This document shows positions 37,571-48,559 of a stretch of 64,000 bases of DNA, in pieces. Position numbers and translations under genes: made by a program. Each line of letters starts with the position of its first letter. Positions within the stretch are counted from its first letter, which is position 1. This DNA comes from Liolophura sinensis (lineage: Eukaryota; Mollusca; Polyplacophora; Chitonida; Chitonidae), in the NCBI RefSeq assembly GCF_032854445.1, contig NC_088302.1:49322046-49386045 (forward strand). Reading direction: 5' to 3'. The notes under the pieces are model-generated. The model had not been told where the DNA came from, searched no databases, and saw nothing but the letters and a program-made list of their open reading frames with translations.

Positions 37571-40021
37571 CTGAAATATTTCCAATATAAATCGGCATAT
37601 AATCCAGGTTTTGTTTGACACAGCGTAGAATCCAGATTATGATTTAAAGCCCGTTTGGACAAAAAAGATGAAGCACATAAATTTATTTTGAGTACTGTTC
37701 GGGTATTTATTCTTGGTGCAGTGAAAGAAATGTGTGAAAATGAATATTTTACCTAAAGACATTTCCCTTTTCATTTCTTTCTACAAAAAAGAAATGCCTG
37801 TAAACCTTCGAGAGCGATTGGTGGTTTGCTTTGCGTGCTATCTACTGAACGCTGTAGTAACATACATCTTATAGGCATTTGACCATTGCTTTCTGGTTCA
37901 CATTTTGTGAGGTATATAGTAACAAGTAATCTATTATTGTCCTTGGTCAGTTTTTCTTTTCAGAGTCAGTTTTTTACTTATTTGACCAGCAATATATGCC
38001 TGTATATCCCTAGATTTATGCATCATAATTTATGTCAGTTAATGGACTTATAGTGCATTTTAAAACGGAATGAAAATCAGGCAGAGAATGGTATAGAGTA
38101 CAGAACAATATTTGGGTTTTTAGTAGGCTAGTGAATAGCTCCTAATTAGTCGATTTTTACGCAGCTGATGGACCCTTCACTAATAATGTCGCGTGTTCGA
38201 ATTCATCTCTCAGTAGGCTCATCAGGTAGTTTTATTATGTATCTGCCCAGTTTTCTCCACTCATGAACGTGACTATGGTCAAATAGTAAAGCATTATAAA
38301 ATATAGCCCGCTAAATGAATACGAAAAACATATCAGACTTGGCCTAAAGCCAGAAGACGGTGAAAGTGTCCTGTACTCCATTGTGAAACGTTAAGAAACT
38401 ATCGGTATAACATGAACATAGACAATTATCTCGTGCCAAGTCATCGTCATGGTTGACTTTAGTTTGACCCGAATCAAGTGAGACCCATCGAAATATTTGC
38501 ACAACATGAGGACAGCTCCGATTTACACTAATGCTGCGACAAGAGTTAAAATTCCAAAGGTGAGTCAGCGATCGTTATGACAAACAAGATCCGCGCATTG
38601 ATCAGGGCTAGGGAGGATTTCACCTGTAAACTTGGTACAAATACAGGGTACTGTCATTTGAGCGGTCTTCACGACTATAGCCGCACTGAGCTGTACGCAA
38701 ACGTGATCGATCAAAATCCCGTTATGCTGTATAACAGGTCAGTCGTTTATATATGTAAAAAGTGAGTCAACATCTCTCCTTAACAAAACTGCTATTAAAT
38801 CAGTTTGCAGGGATATCTTTTATTATTCATAACTTGACTTGTATTTAGATTACTTGGTCGTTGTGAAATTACCTATAGTCTTTATATTTCAGTATGTGCG
38901 GAGGTTTATATTGTCTCACCCATGTACGTACACGAACTTAAAGTGTGGCAAAACTACGCTGGCATATACCATCATGCGAGTGAATTGCTGGCGTTTCTTA
39001 CTATCGTATTTGCAGTAAATGCTGTCACAAAACGCACCATGTCCTAATTCTTAAGTCACCTTTCCTCCGTCTATAACTTACTTTATTCAACGAAAAATAA
39101 TTTAGCAATAGCAAGTTTTGGGATGTAAATTTCTCAACTGCTCAGCATTACAATATAAAACATTTTTGTATACAAAGTTTACATTTTTTGCTGTATAATA
39201 TTCAGTGAGAAGATGACATATATGCTTTCATATGTATGAAACTTCGTTCGATCTGTAAATATGTAGTTATAATTAGTGCAGAAATTCCCTGACAAGTCAC
39301 GATATCTACATACCATTTGTTGATCCATAGCGAAATACTTTGCAAACTGCTTTTCGTAGCAGCCGAATCATTCCTTGTCGATGGCTGCAGATTTCATCGG
39401 ATCGCCGGATTATCGTCTCTCCCTGTTAATCCAGGTAGAATTACACAGGTCAATAGGTTTATAGCTACTAAGTGTACAACGTCGTTGCCGGGTCTTGTCG
39501 GGATCGACAAAAACCGCCATTCTGGCCATTCTGCTCCGCAGTGCTGTAATGATTAATGCGCTGAAGGCCCAACCTTTGTGTGTCTCAGTGTATATCTTTA
39601 CAGGCTGTATGTAGTGCATTATGTGGACATGTTCGGAGCGGTCATTCGAATGAGATTAATCTGTGAATGTTGCGAGGCATGTGTGTCGACCGAACACAAA
39701 ACAGAACTTTCTTTGGACTTTGAGGAGGGGGGGGGGGTGCGTTGTACTTAACAATTCATTTATTATTGATATCATACAACTACATACACTAAAAAAGTAA
39801 GGGATATTGCGTTGATATTTCTGGAAGAGTTAGGCTGTGTTCACACCGTGTTGTAACACTAGTAACTGTTAAAACACAACAATGCCGCTTGTATGCGCTT
39901 CTTGTATGACAGGCACGAAAATCTGGGATATTACAAAATTTAGCATTTAAACTTGTTAGTCAGTTTCCCTACCAGTGCGTACGATGACCCACAAACAGCA
40001 TTTTGTTTAAGCTTTATAACG
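37571..40021. other. 5' flank of copy B, no gene recognised
   Basis: This should contain the promoter and possibly an upstream first exon of copy B. I could not pick one out. No convincing domain was found on either strand. A poly-G run occurs at about 39726-39738. Confidence 0.4.
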
Positions 40022-40375
40022 TTTTCTGTGGTTCACCCAGGTAAAAAGGTTTTCACTTGGGTAAAAAGTATTCCACCGAGATGAAAAATCTAGTCCTCAT
40101 TTCCACGACCTTGGGCTGAAGATGAGAGGGAACAGGCTTAATCAAGCGTTTTTTTAACAGTAAGCAAACGGTCTGTTGATCTTGCCTGATAAATCGACGC
40201 CTTACATAGGCAACATCAATCGAGACCGAGCTCTCCGGAATCCATTGAGTTTTCAGCAGAATTAAAATTGTCTCCACCTGGGTAAACCGTTTTAACCCAG
40301 CCAGAACCCAGGTTTATCATTCACGTGAAAACGTTTTAACCCAGGTTAGGGCTATAATGTGGAAACCACAGAAAA
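40022..40375. mobile_element. Putative MITE with inverted ends
   Basis: Outer ends TTTTCTGTGGTT (40022-40033) and AACCACAGAAAA (40364-40375) are perfect inverted repeats. Inside them, CACCCAGGTAAAAAGGTTTT is mirrored with mismatches by GAAAACGTTTTAACCCAGG. There is no coding potential, as expected for a non-autonomous element. Confidence 0.65.
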
Positions 40376-40830
40376 ATTACAAACCTCAGAAAAAACATAT
40401 ATGTAGTCTATAGGCCACATTGCATGGCAAATAAGTTATAGTTTGTCTTCTGGCGGAATGTAACGGCCTCAAGAATTATAAGCGCCTTGTTTGGAATATT
40501 CAGTTGATAAATCTTGGCCCTTGGAGAGATGTTCTCCAATGACTCGCCTCTATAGCTCATTGGGCTAAACGGCAGACTTGAAGTAATGATGAAATGACGT
40601 GATACAGATCAGGAATCAAGATGTTACACTCTGCAGCATCAGTGAATGTGTAACTGTTACATGCTTGTGTTAAATGTTAACTCCAAATGCTTGTTTTTCG
40701 AGAAGAAGGCTTCAGTGTCTCAGCGGACGAACAATACAAATAATGTGAGTGAGACAGAGTGAGAGAGAATCTTACAACGTCCAAATCCGAATGGAATATT
40801 CTGGCTTCCAAAGCCCAGTCAGTCCACGTG

Positions 40831-41410
40831 TATCTCGAGTGGGTATAAAAAATGGGCCGAAACCCTCTTACGTCAGCTTCTAAAAATTTACACACTCAAA
40901 AGCCATTATGTCCTAAGTATACAGGCCAAATTTCAATTTCATCCTTTAAGATTTCTGTCCATGGGACCTAAATCAAAATAAAGTCCAAAAAACATGTTCT
41001 GGAGATTTCGAAATGTTGTTCTACCTTGTTTTACATGAAAAGGTGATCAATCGGTCCTCCATCTTCTCGGTAGACGGCGCGCAATCGTTTTTTCCATGAG
41101 CCCCGAATCTCCTCAAGTTTAATTTTTTTCCAGCAGTCCTTGATGCGTGCTTTTACTTCATCCTCAGTGAATTTTCCGTACGACCCCCATAGGTCCCTGA
41201 AGGGTGATGCAATGTGAGTCACCGGAACGTGCGTTTTTTCATTTTAACCCTATGTACAGACTACTCAAGTTATGACCTTGAAAATTGTTCGGTATATTAA
41301 CAAAATCATACCATTTGAATGTGTAAAGTTTAAATGAGTTTGAAAAAAGGATAATGGAGTAATGTAACATCAAAGTACGGCCCATTTTTTGTGCCCACCC
41401 CTTATATATA
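40831..41410 (-). mobile_element. Deleted DNA transposon, same family as 21836-22293
   Basis: The left end has GAGTGGGTATAAAAAATGGG and the right end has CCCATTTTTTGTGCCCACCC, forming inverted repeats. The right-hand third is closely similar to the copy at 22100-22293. It keeps the 3' end of a transposase gene (41031-41222), giving direct evidence that the family descends from a coding element. Confidence 0.75.
41031..41222 (-). pseudogene. C-terminal fragment of a transposase (probably Tc1/mariner superfamily)
   Basis: About 63 residues ending in a stop, with WKKRLRAVYREDGGPIDHLF. A helical segment followed by Gly-Gly and a His-Leu-Phe end is typical of Tc1/mariner transposase C-termini. 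The catalytic part is absent. The superfamily assignment rests on this short stretch only. Confidence 0.5.
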
Positions 41411-41789
41411 ATCCACAGTTAAGATGAATTCCTCAATCTACGGATGATGGCGGTTTATTTCCCAACTACCTGTGAATGTGTAATTTATCAGGACGGGCGG
41501 GATGACAGTAGCGTTCGTGATGCCGAGATGTCGATGCATGTTTCCTCAGAAATATATACAAAGTCACTTTCAGGGTAAACTGGAATGAAATGTATCCAAT
41601 AGCGGAAAGAGAAAATAAGCGATGCAAGCTCCAAAATAATGTCTCCAAAAGCTAGTAAATGGCGAAATACAAGCTCAAAACATGCTGCGTACAGAAAATG
41701 GAGGATAAATGATGAATGACGAATAGCGTGAAAGCCGATATCTCCAAACCCATGCACCAAAATCCTTCACAGTGATTGACAATAAACAT

Positions 41790-41985
41790 GACTGATCCCA
41801 AATGGACTTGAGTAAATAACTGCTCACAAGTGGACTTGAGTAAATAACTGATCCCAAATGGGCTTGAGTAAATAACTGATCCTAAATGGACTTGAGTAAA
41901 TAAATGATCCCAAATGGACTTGAGTAAATAACTGATCCCAAATGGACTTGAGTAAATAACTGCTCACAAGTGGACTTGAATGAAT
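41790..41985. repeat. 28-bp minisatellite, 7 copies
   Basis: The unit is AACTGATCCCAAATGGACTT then GAGTAAAT. Two copies carry GCTCACAAG in place of GATCCCAAA, spaced so as to suggest a larger duplicated block. Confidence 0.92.
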
Positions 41986-42951
41986 GACTCCGTCGCTCTT
42001 ATTTATAGACTAACGTAAAAGAACATTTTGGATGGTTTGATTGTAAACATGTTTACAACACTGATACATATTTCCAGAATGTATAGCCTATGTGCAATGA
42101 CACTAAACTCAATGCCTCGAGAACTTTGGACTGAATTAAAGTGCAGGCTATTACGTAAACAATTGTCAAAATGTAGATCACACAGTGACTGAGGAAGAAA
42201 CAAAAAAATGCAATACAATATTTAAAGACGGGGTTATTATTATTGGACCCTTGAGAATTCTCGTGTCAGAAGCATTACTGTACTCTTACATCCGTGCTAG
42301 AAGAGTTGTTGTAGTGAGAGAAACCCTTCTAGGCTAGACACCCACGGTGAATATGTAGGCCCACGTGAACATGACGATCTACACAACCCCACAGAATATA
42401 ATTTGGGGAATTTTTCCTTTTTCAGGTGTAGCATTATTTCGAAAATGAGAGATTTACCGTATTATTTTCAAAACACACCTTCAAACAATGCGCCTGTTCG
42501 GATTAAATGGAATTGTAAATTCTGTGTTACTTTAACATTTATTGCACAGATTTATTTTCTTTTTGAGTGCAGATGTTAGATAACGGGTGGATAAATTTGA
42601 TAACTATGATACTGAAAGTTGTACGTTGGACGACCTTGTCAGTGAGGGATCCCGCAAAGCTTTGTTCCATAAAAAGTTGACCTGTTTGAGAAAACGAGGC
42701 TGTCATGATTTGAAGAAAGATTTGCCAACAGCCAATCAGAACGTTACCTCGGAAGGAATGGCAGTTGTGTCTACTTGACCTGTATGTCAATGTCAATCGG
42801 ATCAAACGTCGGGACCATATTTTAGGTACATGGAACAGGTATAGCTCGCCGACAAAATATATACATACTCCATCCATTACCCGGTCATGCTATTTAAAAG
42901 TATGAATCAGAAAATGTGTTCTAACTGCATTTTCTTTGCAATATTATATGA

Positions 42952-43530
42952 ATGTCCAACGTAGCGACCTGTTTACTTATAATGCAATATATCACTGACA
43001 AGTATTATGTGAACAACTGCCGTCAGCTTCTAAATTTAGCTTGCCACTGTTTACATATGCTGAGTTCAGGGCCTGCTATTTGCCTCTGCCTTAGAATGTT
43101 CCAGAATACTCTCAGTTCGGGGCCTGTTTGTTTACAACAAGTGATCAAGAATTTTCTTATTCTAGAAAATTCCACCAGTCTATATAAGGCCTATGAAAGC
43201 AGGTCAAAGGAGGAGAAAGAAGAATTATTGAGAGTTTTGGATGCTTTCGCTGTGTATTACTTTAGTAGGCCTTTTGTGCTGAATTTTGGTGTCTTTATGG
43301 CCTCTGGCTTTGTTATCTCATATCTCCACCGAGCACTTGTTCAGTCTGAACTTGTATATTTAATTTGTGCTCTTGTGTACATAGTGCTTATTAGTACACG
43401 GACCCTGTCTGTGGAATTTTGTGTATATTTCGTCATACACTCAGTTATACTGTGGATTTTCCCTCTTATGAATATTGCCTCTTGTGCATTTTTTAAGCAT
43501 TGTGGAGTATATGCGTCCGTTTGGACTTGA
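42952..43530 (+). CDS. Hypothetical intronless 192-residue protein, possibly membrane-bound
   Basis: An ATG-initiated open frame of 192 codons, unusually long for sequence this AT-rich. The first half includes two similar stretches (LSSGPAICLCLRMFQN and LSSGPVCLQQ) and a charged helix (SRSKEEKEELLRVLDAF). The second half has about three hydrophobic segments (around residues 110-130, 132-150 and 152-180) separated by short loops. A TATATA lies about 95 bases upstream (about 42858), and AATAAA signals follow at 43664 and 43679. These would fit a small single-exon transcription unit on the strand opposite to the main genes. I do not recognise the family, and it could be a transposon-derived or chance ORF. 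Confidence 0.35.
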   Translation: MSNVATCLLIMQYITDKYYVNNCRQLLNLACHCLHMLSSGPAICLCLRMFQNTLSSGPVCLQQVIKNFLILENSTSLYKAYESRSKEEKEELLRVLDAFAVYYFSRPFVLNFGVFMASGFVISYLHRALVQSELVYLICALVYIVLISTRTLSVEFCVYFVIHSVILWIFPLMNIASCAFFKHCGVYASVWT

Positions 43531-43855
43531 CACCGTTGTATGTGTAAGTACTTTAGTATTTGTATAGATACTGCTATCCGTTCTTGTTAAACTTAAGTAC
43601 TTTAGTATTTGTATAAGTCTTGTTATCTGTTCTTGTATAAGTCTTGTTATCTGTTCTTGTTCTAATAAATTGTTGAAAAATAAAATCTGCTGGTTTGTGT
43701 TACTTTTTTGTGCGGCTAAACTGTATTTCGAACAAGCCATCTCTTTATAATACAGACAGTTTGGGTCGTAACACAAGTCAATATGTTGATGTAATATGGG
43801 CGATAAAAGAAGACAGGCTATACCACATAGATAACATTAGTTCAGACATTTTGCT

Positions 43856-45080
43856 CGTAATCGATGTATAACAGTAGTGCAGCCTTTTCGCGCTTATTTG
43901 ATAACTGTAGTTCAAACTTTTCGCGCATACTTCATCTATAACTGTAGTTCAGTCTTTTCTTGCGTATTTGATGTTTAACTGTAGGTCAGACTTTTCACTT
44001 GCAACTGATGTTTCACTATAGTCCAGACTTTTCATTCGCAATTCGCAAACAGTTGGTAGAGCGTCCGCCTCGGAAGGCGGTAGAACCAGGGTCATTCCTG
44101 GGGTTGGGTCACACCTAAGGCCTTGAAAGAGGAAGTTGTAAGCTCTCTTGTCATTCATTATGTATGCGAAGACTGATTGACCCGTATCAGTATAACTCGC
44201 GCCGGACGGCTTACTTGCCTTCTCTGTGAAGCAGCTTTCGATAAAAGAGCGGTGGAAACCCGTCCTGCAACAACGAGGCACATTACATGCACCTAAAGGA
44301 CTCCTTCATAGGCATATGACAGAAAAGTTGTTAAGTACGACCTTAAGCCCCAATCACCCACTCACTCACTTTTTATTCGCAATTGATGTTTAACTGCAGC
44401 TGAGACTTTTCAATCGGAATTGATGTTTAACAGTAGTTCAGACTTTTCACCCTCAATCGATATTTAATTGTAGTTCAGAATTTTCACCCGCAATTGATGT
44501 TTAACTGTAGTTCAGAATTTTCACTCGCAACTGATGTTTAACTGTAGTTTAGACCTTTCACTCGCAATATATGTTTAACTGTAGTTTAGACCTTTCTCTC
44601 TCAATAAATGTTTAACTGTAGTTCAGAATTTTCACTCACAACTGATGTTTAACTGTAGTTAAGGCCTTTCTCTCGCAATAGATGTTTAACTGTAGTTCAG
44701 AATTTTCATTCGCAACTGATGTTTAACTGTAGTTTAGACCTTTCACTCGCAATTGATGTTGAACTGTAGTTTAGACCTTTCCCTCGCAATAGATGTTTAA
44801 CTGTAGTATAGACCTTTCTCTCGCAATAGATGTTTAACTGTAGTTCAGAATTTTCACTCGCAACTGATGTTTAGCTGTAGTTCAGAATTTTCACTCGCAA
44901 TAGATGTTTAACAGTAGTTCAGAATTTTCACTCGCAACTGATGTTTAACTGTAGTTCAGAATTTTCACTCACAACTGATGTTGAACTGTAGTTTAGACTT
45001 TTCACTTGCAACTGATGTTTAACTCTGGTGCAGGTTTTTGGACGCACTTGATGTAAACTTTTTGTTTGTAGCTGATGTAA
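43856..45080. repeat. 37-bp minisatellite, split by a SINE
   Basis: The unit is TTCACTCGCAACTGATGTTT then AACTGTAGTTCAGAATT, best preserved at 44500-44990. The outer copies (43860-44033 and 45000-45080) are diverged. A SINE interrupts it at 44044-44374. Confidence 0.93.
44034..44384 (+). mobile_element. SINE inserted in the 37-bp minisatellite, 10-bp target-site duplication
   Basis: Element 44044-44374 between copies of ATTCGCAATT (44034-44043, 44375-44384), a sequence that belongs to the minisatellite unit. It is the same family as 2195-2560: head AGTTGGTAGAGCGTCCGCCT, middle CCCGTATCAGTATAA, 3' part TTGTTAAGTACGACCTTAAG then CCCCAATCA. Confidence 0.9.
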
Positions 45081-45927
45081 AACTGTAATACAGGGATCTA
45101 TCCCTTCCCACCTTACTCATACATTTAGGTCGTATCTCAGAGTATAGTCAGCTTCTTTCAACTTGTCTTTATATCCTTTTACCTATATCCATCTACCTTT
45201 ATAATCAGTTATAGTCGATACAAAAATTATTGTTCGTCAGTGACACTTAACTTTACAAGCTGTACACATTGATGTGCACGACGTCCATATTATTGCAAAT
45301 AAAATACAGTTAGAATATTTTTTTCTAATTCACAATGTTAAACTCCATAAGCTTGCTTTCCACAAGAAGAGTTCATTGCCTCAATTGTTGTCATAATTAT
45401 TTAAGGACAAATGGCATACTTGACAATGGGGCTGGAGAGATATTTGTTTTACAATGGACTACGCTTTATTTTTGTAACAGAATTTAACAACATTGAATCC
45501 TGAAGACATACTGCCGAGACATTGTATAGCTGTAGGGGATAAATTACATTTACAAAAGTTATAGTACATTACAGTCTGACATCAATGTCAAATGTGGCAG
45601 TAGGTGTCAGTGGGTCACAATTTCGGTAACTGGTGTCTCTCTGTGGAAACATACTGGACTCCACCCATTGTGAAGTATGGCCTGGTTAACAATTAATTCA
45701 TAATTTTGACGTCAAGGGAGGCAATGAGTTCTGGGTGCCGAAAAAAGCCTATGGATGTTTAACATTAGGAATTTAAACAAATATTCTAACCGCTTTTTTG
45801 GCAATAATGTGAACGTCCTACATATAAATGTGTGCTTGTCGTGATACGTGTCACTGACGAAAGGAGATTTTGATAGAAAGCATGAGTGATTTCGCAGAAA
45901 CATGAACATATGCTACAAGTTAAAATA
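45081..45927. other. Intergenic, no gene recognised
   Basis: AT-rich sequence without a supported reading frame. About 45705-45770 resembles 991-1056 and may be a fragment of a shared interspersed repeat. Confidence 0.4.
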
Positions 45928-46176
45928 TTTGATTGATTTCATTGATCGGTGTTTTACGACGTACTCAAGAATATTTCACTTATACGACGGCCAGCATTAT
46001 GGTGGGAGGAAACCGGACAGAGCCCGAGGGAAACACACGGCCATCCGCAGGTGGCTGGCAAACCTTCCCACGTATTGCCGGAGAGGAAGCCATCATGAGC
46101 TGGACTTGAACTCACAGCGACCGCATTGGCCCCTAAGTCATTATTCTGCGTTAGCGCGCCAACCAACTGTGCCATA
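45928..46176 (-). mobile_element. Full-length SINE, minus strand
   Basis: Tail, body and head in order (CGGTGTTTTACGACGTACTC, CCAGCATTATGGTGGGAGG, CTTGAACTCACAGCGACCGC, GCGCGCCAACCAACTG). It lies at the 3' edge of the Penelope-like remnant. Confidence 0.88.
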
Positions 46177-46239
46177 TAATTTCATATTTCGTTAGTATAA
46201 GTCTAGAGTTCTCTATTACTATGTCAATCCGAGGTCAAG

Positions 46240-47047
46240 ATATTTCATATTCAATAGTTTCGTGAGTAAACAAGTCAACCCTCAGAGAGAATTTCTTCAA
46301 ATGGTAGAATGGTATATAGTGAAGTGATGGCATAGGTTGTGAGTAGAATGTTCATTGAAAAGTAAGTTTTCTCAATATCCTTTATGAACTGGGTAGTATC
46401 CGATATATACATGGACTGTAGATTCACGATATGCAGTCGGAAGTAGTCGAGATGTCTGCCCAGTTTCTTAGTAGGTGATTACATTGCGATATAACGAGTC
46501 TTCCCGGAATATAATATCCCATACCTTGCAGGGTAAACAAGGGTCCAGTACTAACAGCTCTGAATTCAGTTTGTGAATTTTAGGTAGGAGGTAGAGCGTA
46601 AAGATTTTTTAATATGCCAGAATTTTTAACCTTACAGTGTTAAGAGCTATCTTGTGACTTGCCTTTCCACCTATGCTTCCGCTATCTTCATGACATAGGC
46701 CATCATGAGTTGAGAATAGGCCTCGTTTATATTGGACGATTAGTCCACAGTAACAGTTTAGTTTTGTTCTTACCAGCTTTAGTGACGATGGTATCAGGGT
46801 CATTTTTCAGTCGATTTAGCGACAGAACCTCTCTTATAGTGAGATTACGATATCTGGTCCATTTTAAACTGGATTTAAAGTTTTGCAGATCTGCCTGCCT
46901 TAACCTACGTTTAAAATATCCGTGATCTCTCCGTATGAAGAAGCCAGTTGACACATTCGCTGTATATGAAGATCTCAGTCCTTTGGCTAATAGGAACAGG
47001 TCGGCGGCCCTTAGAGACAAACGTGAGAAACTTTTAACGAATGGCAT
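46240..47047 (-). pseudogene. Penelope-like reverse transcriptase remnant
   Basis: Read 5' to 3' on the minus strand, three frame-shifted pieces appear in the order expected for a Penelope-like element. First comes an N-terminal piece with LNRLKNDPDTIVTKAGKN (about 46750-46830). Next is YLLPKIHKLN (about 46565-46600), the KIHK motif typical of this group. Last is a piece with FIKDIEKT and LLTTYAITSLYTILPFEEIL (about 46281-46400), matching the first catalytic motif, although the usual FD is YA here. Stops and shifts separate them. The later YVDD motif and the C-terminal endonuclease are not seen. The element is long dead. Confidence 0.75.
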
Positions 47048-48054
47048 GTTTCTTCAGTTTGGACTGTAGATCTTCTCCTTGGTGTGGCTTTTAAACCGCA
47101 TGTGCTTAGTGCACCAGCTAGATGTTTTAGATTTGTAGGTATCCCTTGCCATACTTCCATGTACTACGTCCTTCCGTTAGGTAGGTCTGTTAGATGAATG
47201 CGATAAGGACTGGACGTTAAAGAAGAATCAAGAAAATAAAGAAACAAATAAATAAACTTTTTGTGATATTTAGGGCTTTCGTTTACACAACGGCTTAGAG
47301 GTGGATGAAGATGTCAATTCGGCCAACACAAAGACGAAGAAGACACATTTGACACATTTGAGTTGTTCTCAGTTAATTGCAAAGTGGAACAAAAGCCACC
47401 GAAAACATTTGTTAAAGATGTCCATATTGGTACGTGACGGAAATGTGTTGCAGTATCGAAATTAATTATTACTTTTCGGCTGTTTGAACGTCATACTCAA
47501 GAAAGTTTCATTTTACATGGAATTAAAACAATTCATAAGGTGATGTCAGCGGAATAGATATCAAAGGATGATATATATTAACATAAGTGAAACTAAATGG
47601 TGATGTGACGGTGTAAGTTTCTCCTATAATACGTGACGTTGTGAAGATGAAGAAAATGTGGAGATTTACAAAAGGTTTAGGCACTCTGATCAATTGGAAA
47701 CTTGCACGAATTGCGCCAAACATAACTATTCAATTAAATCAGCAAGCATTTAATTAAAACAAGATGATTTATAAAAACAATATAGATCCACATATTCCAA
47801 AACTTCAAAATGAGCGACAGAAAAATGGAATAATGTTGTAATCAGCCTGCACAGTCAACCACTGAGCTGTTCATACCAACGTTGTGTTCCACATATCAAT
47901 GTAAATGAATTGTTAGCAAGCTGAAGCATTATTCAAAATCCATTTTGAATCCAGTTTTTAGTTTAGTCGCAACGAACCACGGAAGAAGCCTTATCTTCCT
48001 GGCAAACACAAGGAATGTCTGAGTGTTACTACAGACTGATGTAATCCCCGGAGT
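47048..48054. other. Intergenic, 3' side of LRRC74 copy C
   Basis: Possible upstream leftovers of the Penelope-like element to about 47200, a short A-rich tail at 47220-47260 and a weak minus-strand SINE trace near 47480. No gene is supported. Confidence 0.4.
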
Positions 48055-48510
48055 GTCTAGAACATGTTCCCTCAAGACTGATCCCTTTATGTGGATATTG
48101 AGATCGCGTTTCTTCAATCGCGATCTCTTTCCCTGTATGTTTAGAACGTGTTCCCTAAGGAAATAATCTCTTCACCCAGATGTTGAAAAAGTGTTCCCAC
48201 AAGATTAACCGCTTTCCTTTGATGTTGAGAACGTGTTCCATTAGGGCTGATCCCTTCTCTTGGGTTTTGAGAACGTTTTTCATTGGGACGGATTCCTTTC
48301 CGGGACTGATCCCTTCCATTGGATGCTGAGAACGCGTTCCCTTAGGACTGATCATTTCCCTTGGGTATTGAGAACGTGTTCCCTTAGGACTGATCCCTTC
48401 CCATGGGTGTTGAGAACGTGTTCCCTCGGGACTGATTTTTTCCCTTGAGTGTTGACAACGTTTTCCATCAGGATTGATCCCTTCCTTTGGGTGTTAAGAA
48501 CGTTTTGCTA
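48055..48510. repeat. 42-bp minisatellite, about 11 copies, just past the copy C stop codon
   Basis: The unit is TGAGAACGTGTTCCCTTAGG then ACTGATCCCTTCCCTTGGGTGT. It begins about 50 bp beyond the TAA of copy C and so probably lies in its 3' UTR. A period of 42 is a multiple of three, which explains the stop-free stretches on both strands. These are not taken as genes. Confidence 0.92.
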
Positions 48511-48559
48511 CAGTATGTCTTCTACTGGTCTCTGTTTAACGTATTCAGACACTAGCAGC

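Noticed and set aside
48155-48448. Repetitive 14-residue-unit open frames on both strands
   Set aside because: By-products of the 42-bp minisatellite. Frames on both strands are equally open.
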